In this document: positions 15,653-24,778 of the stretch, piece after piece
Position numbering within the stretch: position 1 is the stretch's first letter
Layout of the letters: every line of letters begins with the position of its first letter
Assembly (NCBI GenBank): GCA_041287635.1
Contig: JBGGNG010000186.1
Coordinates: forward strand, 1 to 64,000
Direction: 5' to 3'
Length of the DNA stretch: 64,000 nt
DNA from: JAOUEA01 sp041287635
GTDB lineage: Bacteria > Actinomycetota > UBA4738 > HRBIN12
Made by a program: the position numbers and the translations under genes
The notes under the pieces: model-generated
The model's input: the letters and a program-made list of their open reading frames with translations, nothing else
What the model was told of the DNA's origin: nothing
Databases searched by the model: none

Positions 15653-18039
15653 CCGGCGGACACTACTGCTTCCCTCTCACACAACGCCACCTCGAGCACC
15701 TGGTCGATGCTCTCCGCGACGTGGAACGTCATCAACTCGCGCACCGACTCGGGCACGTCGTCGAGGTCGCCTTCGTTCCGCTTCGGCAGGATCACCTCCG
15801 TGAGCCCCGCGCGGTGGGCCGCCAGCACCTTCTGCTTCAGCCCGCCGATCGGGAGCACGCGCCCCTGGAGCGTGACCTCGCCGGTCATGCCCACCTCCGC
15901 GCGCACCGGGGTGTCGGTGAGTAGTGAGACGAGGGAGGTCGTCATCGTGACGCCGGCGCTCGGGCCGTCCTTCGGCACCGCGCCCGCAGGCACGTGCACG
16001 TGGAACCGCCCACGCAGGCGCTCGGACTCGATGCCGAGGGCCTCGGCGTGCGATCGCACGTAGCTCAGGGCGATCTGGGCCGATTCCTTCATGACGTCGC
16101 CGAGCTGACCAGTGAGGGTGAGTCGATCCGGCGCGTCGCCGCCGAGTTCACGGCTCGCCTCGATGAACAGCACGTCGCCGCCGACGCCGGTGACTGCCAG
16201 CCCCGTCGCGACACCCGGCACCGCTGTTCGCTCGGCCGCCTCGAAGAAGAACTTCTGGCGCCCCAGGTACTCGCGCACGTCATCGGCGTCGATCGTCACC
16301 GGTGGCTGCACCTCGCTCGCCGCGACCCTCGTCGCGACCTTGCGCAGCGCCTTGCCCAGCTCGCGCTCGAGGTTGCGCACGCCGGCTTCCCGCGTGTAGT
16401 CGCCCACGATCGTGCGCAGGGCGTCGTCGGTGAAGTCGACCTCGTCCTCGCGCAGAGCGTTCCGCTCGCGCTGGCGCCCGACGAGGTGATGCTTCGCGAT
16501 CGCGACCTTCTCGTCCTCGGTGTAGCCGTCGATCCGGATCACTTCCATCCGGTCGAACAGCGGACCGGGGATCGTCTCCGCGACGTTGGCCGTCGTGATG
16601 AAGAGCACCTCGGAGAGATCGAGGTCGACGTCGAGGTAGTGATCGCGGAACGTGTGGTTCTGCGCGGGGTCGAGGACCTCGAGCAGCGCGCTCGACGGGT
16701 CGCCGCGCCAATCGGCGCCGACCTTGTCGATCTCGTCGAGCATCATCACCGGGTTCTTCGATCCGGCGTCCTTGAGCGCGCGGACGATGCGACCCGGCAA
16801 GGCACCGACGTACGTGCGCCGGTGCCCACGGATCTCGGCCTCGTCGTGGATGCCCCCGAGCGAGACGCGCACGAAGTTCCGGCCCAGCGCTCGGGCGACG
16901 GACCCGCCCAGCGACGTCTTGCCCACACCGGGGGGCCCGACGAGGGTGAGGATCGCGCCGGAGCCGCGCCCGGTCGCCTCGCCGAGACCACGCTCGGCAC
17001 GGAGCTTGCGCACCGCCAGGTACTCCAGGATGCGGTCCTTGACGTCCTCGAGGCCCTCGTGGTCGGCGTCGAGCACCGCACGCGCCTCGGCGATCTGGAG
17101 GATGTCGTCCGTGCGCACGCTCCACGGCACGTCGATCAGCCAATCGAGGTAGGTGCGGATCCAGCCGTACTCGGGCGACTGCTCGCTGGTGCGCTCGAGG
17201 CGCCCGAGCTCCTTCTCGGCCTGGGCCAGCACGTCGTCCGGCATGCCCGCCTCCGCGATCTTCACTCGGTAGCCCTCGACGACGTCTTCCTCGCCGTCCT
17301 CGCCGAGCTCCTTGCGGATCGCGCTCATCTGCTCGCGCAGCAGGAACTCACGCTGGCGCTTCTCCATGCCCTCGCTCACGTCGGTGCGGATCTTGTCCTT
17401 CAGCTCGATCTCGGCGAGCGTGTCTTTCGCCCACCCGGTGACGAGCTCCAGCCGCGCTTCGACGTCGAGGGTCTCGAGCACCTCGATCTTGCGCTCGAAG
17501 CCGAGATCGGGCGAGTAGCCGCTCGTGTCGGCGATCTGGCCGGGGTCGTCGATGCCACGCAGGAACTCGGCCACCTGCGGCACGCCGCGCGCCTCGACGA
17601 TGTTCTCGATCACGGCGCGGTACTCACGCGCCAACTCGCGAGCGCGCGCCGTGGGCTCGGACTCGTCCACGGACTCGGCCTGCACCCACACGGCCTCGCC
17701 GGTGCCGGGCACGCCCACCCCGACGACGGCGCGCGCGAGCCCGCGGATCACGAGGGCCTCGACCCCACCGCGCGTCTGACCCAGCTCCTCGATCTTGGCG
17801 ACCGTGCCCACGCGGGCGTAGCGACCGTCGACCTTGGGCACGAGCAGCAGCACGGCGTCGTCGGTGCTCGCCGCCGCCTCCGCGGCGGCGTGCGCCTCGT
17901 CGGTCTCGAGGGTGAGCGTCACGACCATGCCGGGTAGCACGACGCCGGTGGTCAAGGGAAGGAGCGGAAGGACCTGTTGGTCGATCTCAGGCTGGTCGAT
18001 CTCTGGCTGGTCGAACTCAGGGGTCTCGATCTCGGGCAT
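15649..18039 (-). CDS. lon: ATP-dependent protease Lon (LonA type)
   Basis: A 796-residue cytoplasmic AAA+ protease degrading misfolded and regulatory proteins. Domains in order: LonN substrate-binding domain (about 25-220), AAA+ module with Walker A GPPGVGKTS near residue 368 and Walker B MMLDEIDKVG, and the S16 peptidase domain with the Ser-Lys dyad in DGPSAGV (Ser about 694) and LKQKVLAAHRAG (Lys about 737). The ATG has a GGAG site upstream. Unusually, residues 2-21 are four acidic pentapeptides (PEIET, PEFDQ, PEIDQ, PEIDQ) before the LonN domain. An NmrA-like gene is coupled downstream. Confidence 0.97.
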   Translation of the reverse strand: MPEIETPEFDQPEIDQPEIDQQVLPLLPLTTGVVLPGMVVTLTLETDEAHAAAEAAASTDDAVLLLVPKVDGRYARVGTVAKIEELGQTRGGVEALVIRGLARAVVGVGVPGTGEAVWVQAESVDESEPTARARELAREYRAVIENIVEARGVPQVAEFLRGIDDPGQIADTSGYSPDLGFERKIEVLETLDVEARLELVTGWAKDTLAEIELKDKIRTDVSEGMEKRQREFLLREQMSAIRKELGEDGEEDVVEGYRVKIAEAGMPDDVLAQAEKELGRLERTSEQSPEYGWIRTYLDWLIDVPWSVRTDDILQIAEARAVLDADHEGLEDVKDRILEYLAVRKLRAERGLGEATGRGSGAILTLVGPPGVGKTSLGGSVARALGRNFVRVSLGGIHDEAEIRGHRRTYVGALPGRIVRALKDAGSKNPVMMLDEIDKVGADWRGDPSSALLEVLDPAQNHTFRDHYLDVDLDLSEVLFITTANVAETIPGPLFDRMEVIRIDGYTEDEKVAIAKHHLVGRQRERNALREDEVDFTDDALRTIVGDYTREAGVRNLERELGKALRKVATRVAASEVQPPVTIDADDVREYLGRQKFFFEAAERTAVPGVATGLAVTGVGGDVLFIEASRELGGDAPDRLTLTGQLGDVMKESAQIALSYVRSHAEALGIESERLRGRFHVHVPAGAVPKDGPSAGVTMTTSLVSLLTDTPVRAEVGMTGEVTLQGRVLPIGGLKQKVLAAHRAGLTEVILPKRNEGDLDDVPESVRELMTFHVAESIDQVLEVALCEREAVVSAG
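17977..18036 (-). repeat. lon: Four 15-base repeats encoding acidic pentapeptides at the Lon N-terminus
   Basis: Four imperfect in-frame copies encode PE-I/F-E/D-T/Q units immediately after the start Met. Identity is highest between the last two copies, as expected of slippage growth. The tail is outside the conserved LonN fold. Confidence 0.75.
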
Positions 18040-18112
18040 CTCGTTCTCCGTGATCCGCGAAGGAAGCGGCCGGAGCCGCCTTGCAGGTGCAAGAACGACC
18101 CGCACCCCGAAG

Positions 18113-19054
18113 CTATTCCCGAGTTGTAATCAGCATTACGTCGTCATCGGCGGGCTCCCCCACAGCCTTCGCCTCGCCCCGTTCCGGCTCCACGCGCTCG
18201 GCCTCCACACGGACCCGGTCGAGCGCCGCGTCGTTGAGGCAGCCGAGGAAGCGGCGCTCGTCGCCATCACCGGGGCTCGGGCTGAGCCGCATCACGATGG
18301 CCGCCGGTCCCTCGACGAGCTCGATCTCGGTGTGCTCGTCGACCAGCGCCCGACACGACGTCGTGAGGGTCTCGGTCACCCCGAGAGGATCGCCCACGGC
18401 GCCACGGAACTCGACCGACAGGGCGTAGGTGGTCGTCGTTCCGGGGAGGCCGGGCCTGTCGGCCTCATACCGCGTGAGCCCGGCGAGCACGAGCACGGCC
18501 GCCGCGAGCACGATGAGGATCGACACCCCGGCCGTCACGATCTTCAGGCGATCCCGCCGTTCACTCGCGCGAGCGTCCGCGCCAGGACGCGTGTGCACGA
18601 CGCCGGACGATCCGCCGACGAGCGCGAAGCGCCGCTCGACGGCGCGATCGCTCTCCCACGTGCCCGAGAGCGCGGCCATCCGTTCCACGACGTAGGCGAT
18701 CGCCGAGAGGATCACACCGATGCCCAGCAGCACCGGCACGAAGACCCCGAGGCCGTCGGGCTCTAGCCACGCGAACGGGTGCGGGCGCTCAACGGCCGCA
18801 CCCGCCGTCCGCTCGCCCCGGGGCTCTCCCCGCGACGCATCGACGTCGTCGAGCCGCCGCTCGATGCGGTCGAACCGACGCATCAACGTGCCGGTGGCGA
18901 GCGCGACCTCCGCCGCGACGAAGAACAGTCCGCTGATCAGGGCTCGGTTCCATTCCCACCGGTACAGGTACACGAGCAGATACGTGCCCGATGTGACGAG
19001 CACCGCGAGGCCGAGCAGCCGGACGGCCATGGAGAGGAGCCGGCGGATCGTCAT
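18113..19054 (-). CDS. Hypothetical membrane protein with four helices and an extracytoplasmic C-terminal domain
   Basis: A 313-residue protein with hydrophobic segments at about 9-29, 36-57, 102-123 and 172-193. A charged cytoplasmic loop (60-95) contains a DRIERRLDDVD heptad-like stretch. The last 115 residues are hydrophilic and contain two Cys (TTSCRALVDEH and RFLGCLNDAALDRVRVE) that could pair. I recognise no family. It starts four bases inside the end of the PEP-utilising protein gene (ATGA), so the two are coupled and may act together. A 73-base gap separates its stop from the lon start codon. Confidence 0.65.
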   Translation of the reverse strand: MTIRRLLSMAVRLLGLAVLVTSGTYLLVYLYRWEWNRALISGLFFVAAEVALATGTLMRRFDRIERRLDDVDASRGEPRGERTAGAAVERPHPFAWLEPDGLGVFVPVLLGIGVILSAIAYVVERMAALSGTWESDRAVERRFALVGGSSGVVHTRPGADARASERRDRLKIVTAGVSILIVLAAAVLVLAGLTRYEADRPGLPGTTTTYALSVEFRGAVGDPLGVTETLTTSCRALVDEHTEIELVEGPAAIVMRLSPSPGDGDERRFLGCLNDAALDRVRVEAERVEPERGEAKAVGEPADDDVMLITTRE

Positions 19055-21105
19055 GGGCCGGCCCCCTCATCGTCGACCCGCGCGACCTCACCGATGAGGC
19101 CGTCCACGACCACGCGCGAGCCCTCCGGGAACCGTCGCCGGGCACCGGCGACGGCGACGACCGTGGGCACGCCCATCTCCCTCGCGAGGATCGCGAGGTG
19201 CGAGAGGGCGCTGCCCGTCTCCGAGACCAGCCCGGCGAGCCCCGGGAGCTTCGTGGCCAGCGCCGGCGCCAGCACGTCGACCACGAGCACGTCGCCGGGC
19301 CCGGCGCACTCGGGGGACCGCACCGCGCCGCTCCCACGCCCGCCGCCGGCCGGCACGCCGCGGTCGCCGCAGCCACGATCGGGCTCAGGCACCACCGCGC
19401 CGCCCGGCGTCAGCCGGAACGACCCCGGCAGCGGCGGACCCGGACGTGCCGAGGCACGGGCTGCGAGGTCCCCCGGGACCGGGCCCCCGCGGACGACCGG
19501 GGCCACCTCCTCACGACGAAGGAACCTGACGTCTCCTGCTTCCCGCAGCCGTCCGGAACGCTCGAGCCGGCATCCGAGCGTCCACGCCACGCGGGCCGCG
19601 AGCTCGTCGACCCACCGCGCTCGCACCCGCAGGGCCTCGCGCGCCCCGATCGCCGAGAGAGGAAGGGTCGCCGAGCGACCGTGTCCCCGCGTCACCACGT
19701 CGGGCAACTCCGGCACGGCCGCGATCCTGGGCGGTGCCAGCGCGAGGGTGACCGGTGCCTCCGCCACGACCTCCTCGTCCGGCTGCCCTCGCGCCCGGCA
19801 GGTCGAGAGGACGTCGATCGCGAGCGCCGCCGCGCCAGGCCGGTGCTCCTCGGCGGGCAGCAGCATCCCGGCGAGCACCTGATGCCCGTGGAGGCCCCGG
19901 AGGCGCTCGGCGGCATCATCGAGCAGGGCGAGCAGCGCCTCGTCGCCGAGCGTGCTGAAGGCGGGGATGCACGCGAGCCATTCGTCGGTCCGCTCGAGCA
20001 GCGCCGCGGCCTCCTCCGGCATCGCGAGGCGCAACCTCCCCGTGTGCCACGCGGCGGCGAGTCGCCGCGCGCCGCGGCGAGGGTCTATCGCGCGCCACAC
20101 CGCGTGCCGCCTCGGTGCGAACCCGAGCAGCTCGAGGTCGGCAGCCACACGCCCTCCGATCGTGAGGGCGATGGGCGACGCCTCGATCCGCGCGGACGAC
20201 ACCGCGCCGACCGCTCGGAGCGCGCCGACGATGCCTTCGCGCAGGGGGTCGAGGAACAGCGCCTCCTCGAGCGAGGCGAGCGGCTGCGGGAAGGTCTCCC
20301 CGATCGGTCCCGGACCCAGGACGGGCCCGGTCGCCCCGGTCGCCTCCCCGACGGCGGTCACCGGCCGGCTCTGCAGGAGCCACAGGTGATGCGTGCGGTC
20401 GACGGCCCACTCGATGTCCTGCGGAGTTCCGAAGACCCGTTCGGCCCGCCGGGTGAGCGCGGCGAGCCGGAACACGTCCATGCGGGTGGGCCGCGCATCG
20501 CCACGGCCGGCTCCCGGACGACGCAGGCCCAGGCCGGAGCGACGGATCGCGATGTGGCAGGCCGACACGACACCGTCGACCAGCGACTTCGGCGAGCCGC
20601 GCACGCTCTCCACGACGAAGCGCCGCCGATCGCCGGTGACCGGATCGACCCCGAACACCACCCCACCTCGCACAGGGTCGAGCATCGGCTGCACGAGCAC
20701 AGCCATCGGAGCCTCGATCCCCGGGAGGCTCGAGGCCGAGTCCCGGACCTCGCGCACGGCGTCGATGAACGCCCCCCACCCATGCACCCCGACCACGGTC
20801 CGGAAGCGCCCCGCCATCGATGATGCGTCGGCATCCTCGACCGTCGAGGACGATCGCACGATGAGGGGCGTGCCCTCGGACGAGAGCCGGCGCCACGCAT
20901 CCTCGAGGGCCTCGAGGTCGCGATCGACGTCCGCGGACGTTGCGATCACGAACCCCGGGAGCACGGGGAAGCCGGCCGCCGCGGCACGAGCGAGGGCCGA
21001 CGCCTTCGCGCCGGTCATCGCCGGATCGAGCGCGCGAGGGTCGCCGAGCTCGACGACGGCCGCGCGCGACTCGCTGCGCTGGATCACGTTCGCGGCACGC
21101 ACCAT
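19051..21105 (-). CDS. PEP-utilising / pyruvate phosphate dikinase-like protein
   Basis: A 684-residue protein with the two halves of PEP synthase/PPDK-type enzymes. The N-terminal ATP-grasp-like part carries PLIVRSSSTVEDADASSMAGRF (20 shown in part as RSSSTVEDADASSMAGRF) and PQDIEWAVDRTHHLWLLQSRPV; the C-terminal swivelling domain carries ETGSALSHLAILAREMGVP, whose His (about residue 634) is the expected phospho-carrier. The PEP/pyruvate barrel domain of true PEP synthase is absent, so this is more like rifampicin phosphotransferase or related phosphohistidine proteins. The start is the ATG with a GGGGG site, just before the first conserved segment. It is coupled to the downstream membrane protein. 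Confidence 0.8.
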   Translation of the reverse strand: MVRAANVIQRSESRAAVVELGDPRALDPAMTGAKASALARAAAAGFPVLPGFVIATSADVDRDLEALEDAWRRLSSEGTPLIVRSSSTVEDADASSMAGRFRTVVGVHGWGAFIDAVREVRDSASSLPGIEAPMAVLVQPMLDPVRGGVVFGVDPVTGDRRRFVVESVRGSPKSLVDGVVSACHIAIRRSGLGLRRPGAGRGDARPTRMDVFRLAALTRRAERVFGTPQDIEWAVDRTHHLWLLQSRPVTAVGEATGATGPVLGPGPIGETFPQPLASLEEALFLDPLREGIVGALRAVGAVSSARIEASPIALTIGGRVAADLELLGFAPRRHAVWRAIDPRRGARRLAAAWHTGRLRLAMPEEAAALLERTDEWLACIPAFSTLGDEALLALLDDAAERLRGLHGHQVLAGMLLPAEEHRPGAAALAIDVLSTCRARGQPDEEVVAEAPVTLALAPPRIAAVPELPDVVTRGHGRSATLPLSAIGAREALRVRARWVDELAARVAWTLGCRLERSGRLREAGDVRFLRREEVAPVVRGGPVPGDLAARASARPGPPLPGSFRLTPGGAVVPEPDRGCGDRGVPAGGGRGSGAVRSPECAGPGDVLVVDVLAPALATKLPGLAGLVSETGSALSHLAILAREMGVPTVVAVAGARRRFPEGSRVVVDGLIGEVARVDDEGAGP

Positions 21106-21245
21106 GTGCCCCCGCTCGAGAGCCTCTTCGTCACCATCGTGGCGGCTCCGAGCCCGCGCGCGTCGTGCCACGCGTCCTCACGTGGAAGGGACGTTCGGCG
21201 TGAGTGGGCGCGGCGCCCCGGCGCACGATAGAGATGGAGGGCCGG

Positions 21246-22463
21246 ATGCACGCGCACACGAGCGCATCGGGCGTGCCGAGTCGCGGCGCGCTGACGTGGA
21301 TGTCACGACGTCCCTGGTGGCTCTGGGTCGTCGTGGTCCTCGTCGGCGCGACCGCCGCGGTCGGCCTCTACTACCGCCACCAGATCGTCTCGTTGGCGAC
21401 CCACCGCAAGGGCCCGCCACCCTCGACGGCGGCGGTCGTTCCGTTCCCCGCCGGCGGGCGACCCGACGTCCGCATCGCAGCGGTGGGTGACGTCGGCGAG
21501 GGCGAGGAGGAGGAATGGAACACGGCGCGCGCGATGACGATGCTCGAGCGAGGGAATCCTGCGTACGACGCGCTCCTGCTGCTCGGCGACAACGTCTACC
21601 CGAGCGGTGACCCCGAGCGGCTGCCGGACACCGTCTTCCGCCCGTTCGGCGACCTGCTCGACCGAGGCACGGTCTTCGACGCGATCCTCGGCAACCACGA
21701 CGTCGCCGGAGGGTGGGGTGACGAGCAGATCGCCGCCCTGGGCATGCCGGGGCGGTGGTGGACCGACGCGATCGGCGACGTGCGACTGATCGGTCTCGAC
21801 GCCTACTCGCTCGGGGATCGCGAGCAGATGGCGTTCCTCGAGCGCACCCTCGACGAGGCGACCGAGCCGTGGACGATCGTGGCGATCCACGAGTCGCCGT
21901 ACTCGGCCGGCTACCAGGGCTCCAACCTCGAGGTGCGCGATCGCTACGCGCCGGTGTTCGCCCGCGAAGGCGTGCAGCTCGTGCTCTCGGGCCACGACCA
22001 CGACTACCAGCGCAGCCGGCCGATCGACGGTGTGACCTACATCGTCAGCGGCGCCGGCGGGCTCACGAGAGGGACCGGCGAGGAGTGGTTCACCGAGGTT
22101 TCGTGGTCGGTGCTGCACTTCCTCGACATCAACGTGTTCCCCGACCATCTGCTGGTGCGGGCGATCGACCAGGAGGGGCGATCCTTCGACGAGGTCGAGA
22201 TCCCCGTCGAGACCCCGTACGGTCAGTCCTCGGCCACGACCGGCAGCCCCGCTGCCCGCCACGCCGTCATACCGCCGATGACCGTGAGCGCCTCGCGCCC
22301 GTGGGCCACCAGCAGGCTCGCCGCGACCGACGAGCGGAACCCGCTCCCGCAGATCACCGCCATCGGACGGTCGCCCGCGACCTCCTCGAGACGCGCCGGG
22401 AGCTCGCCGGCGGTGAGGAACGTCGCGTCGGCCGCGTGGCCCTCGCGCCACTCCCCCGGCTGA
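21246..22463 (+). CDS. Membrane-anchored metallophosphoesterase (purple acid phosphatase-like)
   Basis: A 405-residue protein with an N-terminal anchor (about 21-42) and an extracytoplasmic calcineurin-like domain. Metal-binding blocks are all present: AAVGDVGEG, LLGDNVYPSGD, AILGNHDVAGG and LVLSGHDHDYQR. The fold resembles acid phosphatase-like exported phosphoesterases. The ATG was chosen for its GGAGGG site. The recognisable domain ends near DEVEIPVETPYG, yet the frame runs about 80 more codons antisense through the end of the persulfide dioxygenase gene. That tail is Ser/Ala/Arg-rich and probably not a functional domain. Confidence 0.85.
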   Translation: MHAHTSASGVPSRGALTWMSRRPWWLWVVVVLVGATAAVGLYYRHQIVSLATHRKGPPPSTAAVVPFPAGGRPDVRIAAVGDVGEGEEEEWNTARAMTMLERGNPAYDALLLLGDNVYPSGDPERLPDTVFRPFGDLLDRGTVFDAILGNHDVAGGWGDEQIAALGMPGRWWTDAIGDVRLIGLDAYSLGDREQMAFLERTLDEATEPWTIVAIHESPYSAGYQGSNLEVRDRYAPVFAREGVQLVLSGHDHDYQRSRPIDGVTYIVSGAGGLTRGTGEEWFTEVSWSVLHFLDINVFPDHLLVRAIDQEGRSFDEVEIPVETPYGQSSATTGSPAARHAVIPPMTVSASRPWATSRLAATDERNPLPQITAIGRSPATSSRRAGSSPAVRNVASAAWPSRHSPG

Positions 22464-23620
22464 CGCACGTCGAGCAGCTCGACCTCGTTGCGGGCGGCAC
22501 CCTCGCGCGCCTCCCGCACCGAGAGTTGCGCCAGGGTGGCGATCGGCTCGCCCGAGGTCCGCCAGGCCCCCATGCCGCCGCCGAGCCATCCGACCGGCGG
22601 GGCGTAGCCGGTACGCAAGAGCTGCCACGTCGCCTCCCACAGGTCGTCGGCGCGATCGAGCACGAGCACGACGTCGGCGCCTTCGGGGACGACCGTGCCC
22701 GCCCACGTGGAGAACGACGTGCCGAGCCCCACGTTCAGGGCGCCCGGCACGTGCCCCCCGGCGAACGACTCCGGCTGCCGCGCGTCGAGCACGACGGCTC
22801 CCCCCGCCCGCAGCTTGGTCACCTGCTCGACGTCGAGCGCGGGCGGCTCGGCGAGCGTGCCGAGCAGCGCGGGACCGCCCATGTTCTGGCCGCGCATGCG
22901 CTTCCAGTAGGGAGGAACCGCCGGCAGGTCCTGCAGGTCCATGCACTCGCGCACGAACACGTCCTCGCTCATGAGCCGACGCAGCATCGGGTTCGTGCGC
23001 CGCTCGTAGCCGACGGTGGTCGACAGCCGCGAGCCGATGTTGCCCCCGCAGAGCGAGCCCGCCACGTGCGTCGGGAAGACCTCGACGTGGTCGGGCAGCT
23101 CCAGGATCTTGGTCTGCAGCATCTCGCACATCGCGGCCGCGCTCTCGCGCGTCTGCTCGGCGCCGCCGAGCAGGTCCGGCCGGGCCACGTCCCCGACGAG
23201 CAACGCTCCGCCCGAGAGCAGCAGCGCCGGATCTTCGCCGACCGCGCGGTCGTGCACGAGCAGGCTCACGTGCTCGGGGGTGTGACCGGGCGTGTGGAGC
23301 GCCTCGAACGCCACGTCGCCCATCTCCACGACCTCGCCGTCACGCACGGGGCGATGGTCGTAGCCGTACGCACCGAGGGCCGACGCCAACACCGTGATGC
23401 CGGGGGCGCGCGCGACGACCTCGGAGATGCCCGACAGATAGTCGTTGTGGCCGTGGGTGTCGATCGCGTACGCGACACGGAACCCGTGCGCCCGAGCGGC
23501 TTCGAAGTAGGCGCGCACGTCGCGTTGCGGGTCGAGCACCAGAGCATCGCCCGTGTCCTCGTCGCCGACCAGATACGACGCGTGGCCGAGGCTCTCGAGG
23601 TGGAACTGCTCCAGGTACAT
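22223..23620 (-). CDS. Persulfide dioxygenase-like MBL-fold protein fused to two rhodanese domains
   Basis: A 465-residue fusion. The N-terminal metallo-beta-lactamase domain (about 1-250) has the ETHE1-like metal site: DTHGHNDY (His56, His58, Asp60), TPGHTPEH (His113), VGDVARPDL (Asp144) and FPTHVAGSLCG. It would oxidise persulfides to sulfite. A first rhodanese domain (about 270-355) lacks the catalytic Cys, reading VLDRADDLW where the loop should be; a second (about 365-465) has it at Cys424 (CGSGFRS). The start is the ATG sharing one base with the stop of the rhodanese gene upstream, so translation is coupled. It closes the CstR-regulated operon. Confidence 0.9.
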   Translation of the reverse strand: MYLEQFHLESLGHASYLVGDEDTGDALVLDPQRDVRAYFEAARAHGFRVAYAIDTHGHNDYLSGISEVVARAPGITVLASALGAYGYDHRPVRDGEVVEMGDVAFEALHTPGHTPEHVSLLVHDRAVGEDPALLLSGGALLVGDVARPDLLGGAEQTRESAAAMCEMLQTKILELPDHVEVFPTHVAGSLCGGNIGSRLSTTVGYERRTNPMLRRLMSEDVFVRECMDLQDLPAVPPYWKRMRGQNMGGPALLGTLAEPPALDVEQVTKLRAGGAVVLDARQPESFAGGHVPGALNVGLGTSFSTWAGTVVPEGADVVLVLDRADDLWEATWQLLRTGYAPPVGWLGGGMGAWRTSGEPIATLAQLSVREAREGAARNEVELLDVRQPGEWREGHAADATFLTAGELPARLEEVAGDRPMAVICGSGFRSSVAASLLVAHGREALTVIGGMTAWRAAGLPVVAED

Positions 23621-23955
23621 CAGGCGACCCTTCCCGGACGGCCGGTCTCGGTCGCGATCGGCAGCCCGTGGCGCTCCCACGCGACCATACCTCCGGAGAC
23701 GTTGACCACGTCGAGGCCGTGCGTGCGCAGGAACCTCGTCGCCGCCGCGCTGCGGTTGCCACTGCGGCAGATCACCGCCACGGGTCGGCTCTGGTCGATC
23801 TCGCCGAACCTCGCCGGGAGGCTCGCGAGCGGAAGGTGCGTCGCCCCCGACACGTGGCCTTCCTGCCACTCGTGGTGATCGCGAACGTCGAGCAGGGTCA
23901 TCGCATCGGCCCGTTCGTGCACGGCTGCCGGGTCGATCTCGTGTCGTCCGAACAT
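23620..23955 (-). CDS. Single-domain rhodanese sulfurtransferase
   Basis: A 111-residue rhodanese with the active-site loop CRSGNRS (Cys63) and the structural motifs LLDVRDHHEWQEGHVSGA and NVSGGMVAWERHGLP. It would carry sulfane sulfur on Cys63 as a persulfide and pass it to, or receive it from, partners such as the adjacent dioxygenase fusion. Two ATGs are possible; the second is preferred because an AAAGGA site precedes it, while the first gives six extra residues (MERTTT). It overlaps the next gene by one base. Position in the operon fits persulfide handling. Confidence 0.9.
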   Translation of the reverse strand: MFGRHEIDPAAVHERADAMTLLDVRDHHEWQEGHVSGATHLPLASLPARFGEIDQSRPVAVICRSGNRSAAATRFLRTHGLDVVNVSGGMVAWERHGLPIATETGRPGRVA

Positions 23956-23986
23956 CGTCGTCGTCCTTTCCATGTCGATCAGATCC

Positions 23987-24772
23987 TCACACCGTCGCCA
24001 CGTCGACGAGGGTCACCACACCGATCACCATCACGAACACCGCGAACGCGCGCCCCAGCGTGCCGGAGCTCAGCCGCGAAGCGACGCACTGACCGCCGAT
24101 CGCACCCAACACACCGCCGGCCGCGAAGACCAGCGCCACCGGCAGGTCGATCGAACCCAGGCCGAGGTGGGCCACCAGGCCCGCGAACGCGTTCACCGCG
24201 ATCACGACGAGCGAGGTCCCGATCGCCACGGGGGTCGGCAGTTCGAGCACCAGCGCCATGACGGGCACCGCGAGGAACCCGCCACCCACGCCGAAGAGCC
24301 CGGTCAGCACACCGAGCCCGAACCCCGCCGCGAGCACCTTGGGGACGCGATCGGCCGTCACGCGGTCGCGGGTGGCGTCCGCGGCGGCGGCCGACATCTC
24401 GGGCTCCGGCCGGCCCGCCCGGCGCCACATGCCGATCGAGGCCACGACCATCACGACGGCGAACCCTCCCAGCACGAGGCCCTCGTCGAGGCGATGGTTC
24501 ACCCATGCCCCCGCGAACGAGCCGACGATGCCCGCCGACGCGAAGACGGCGGCCGTGCGGAACCAGACGGTGCCCGCGCGCACGTGGGCGGCCGCCGCGC
24601 CGGCCGCGGTGAGCCCCACGACCAGCAGCGAGGTGGGGATCGCCTGGCGCACGGGCAAGCCCAGGCCGTACACGAGCGCGGGCACCGCCAGGATCGACCC
24701 CCCGCCGCCGAGTGCCCCGAGCGCGCCGCCGATCGCGAGGCCGAACAGCGCAGCCAGGGCCAGGTCGTCCAT
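23987..24772 (-). CDS. Sulfite exporter TauE/SafE family permease
   Basis: A 261-residue integral membrane protein with the two-repeat TauE/SafE layout. The first half contains the glycine-rich GGALGALGGGGSILAVPAL and the second the matching GLFGVGGGFLAVPVMAL, each followed by three to four helices; a short hydrophilic loop (about 118-140) joins them. Members export sulfite, thiosulfate or related organosulfur anions. In this operon it probably removes sulfite made by the persulfide dioxygenase. It lies six bases after the repressor stop and 31 bases before the preferred rhodanese start, so cotranscription is likely. Confidence 0.92.
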   Translation of the reverse strand: MDDLALAALFGLAIGGALGALGGGGSILAVPALVYGLGLPVRQAIPTSLLVVGLTAAGAAAAHVRAGTVWFRTAAVFASAGIVGSFAGAWVNHRLDEGLVLGGFAVVMVVASIGMWRRAGRPEPEMSAAAADATRDRVTADRVPKVLAAGFGLGVLTGLFGVGGGFLAVPVMALVLELPTPVAIGTSLVVIAVNAFAGLVAHLGLGSIDLPVALVFAAGGVLGAIGGQCVASRLSSGTLGRAFAVFVMVIGVVTLVDVATV

Positions 24773-24778
24773 CGAGGC

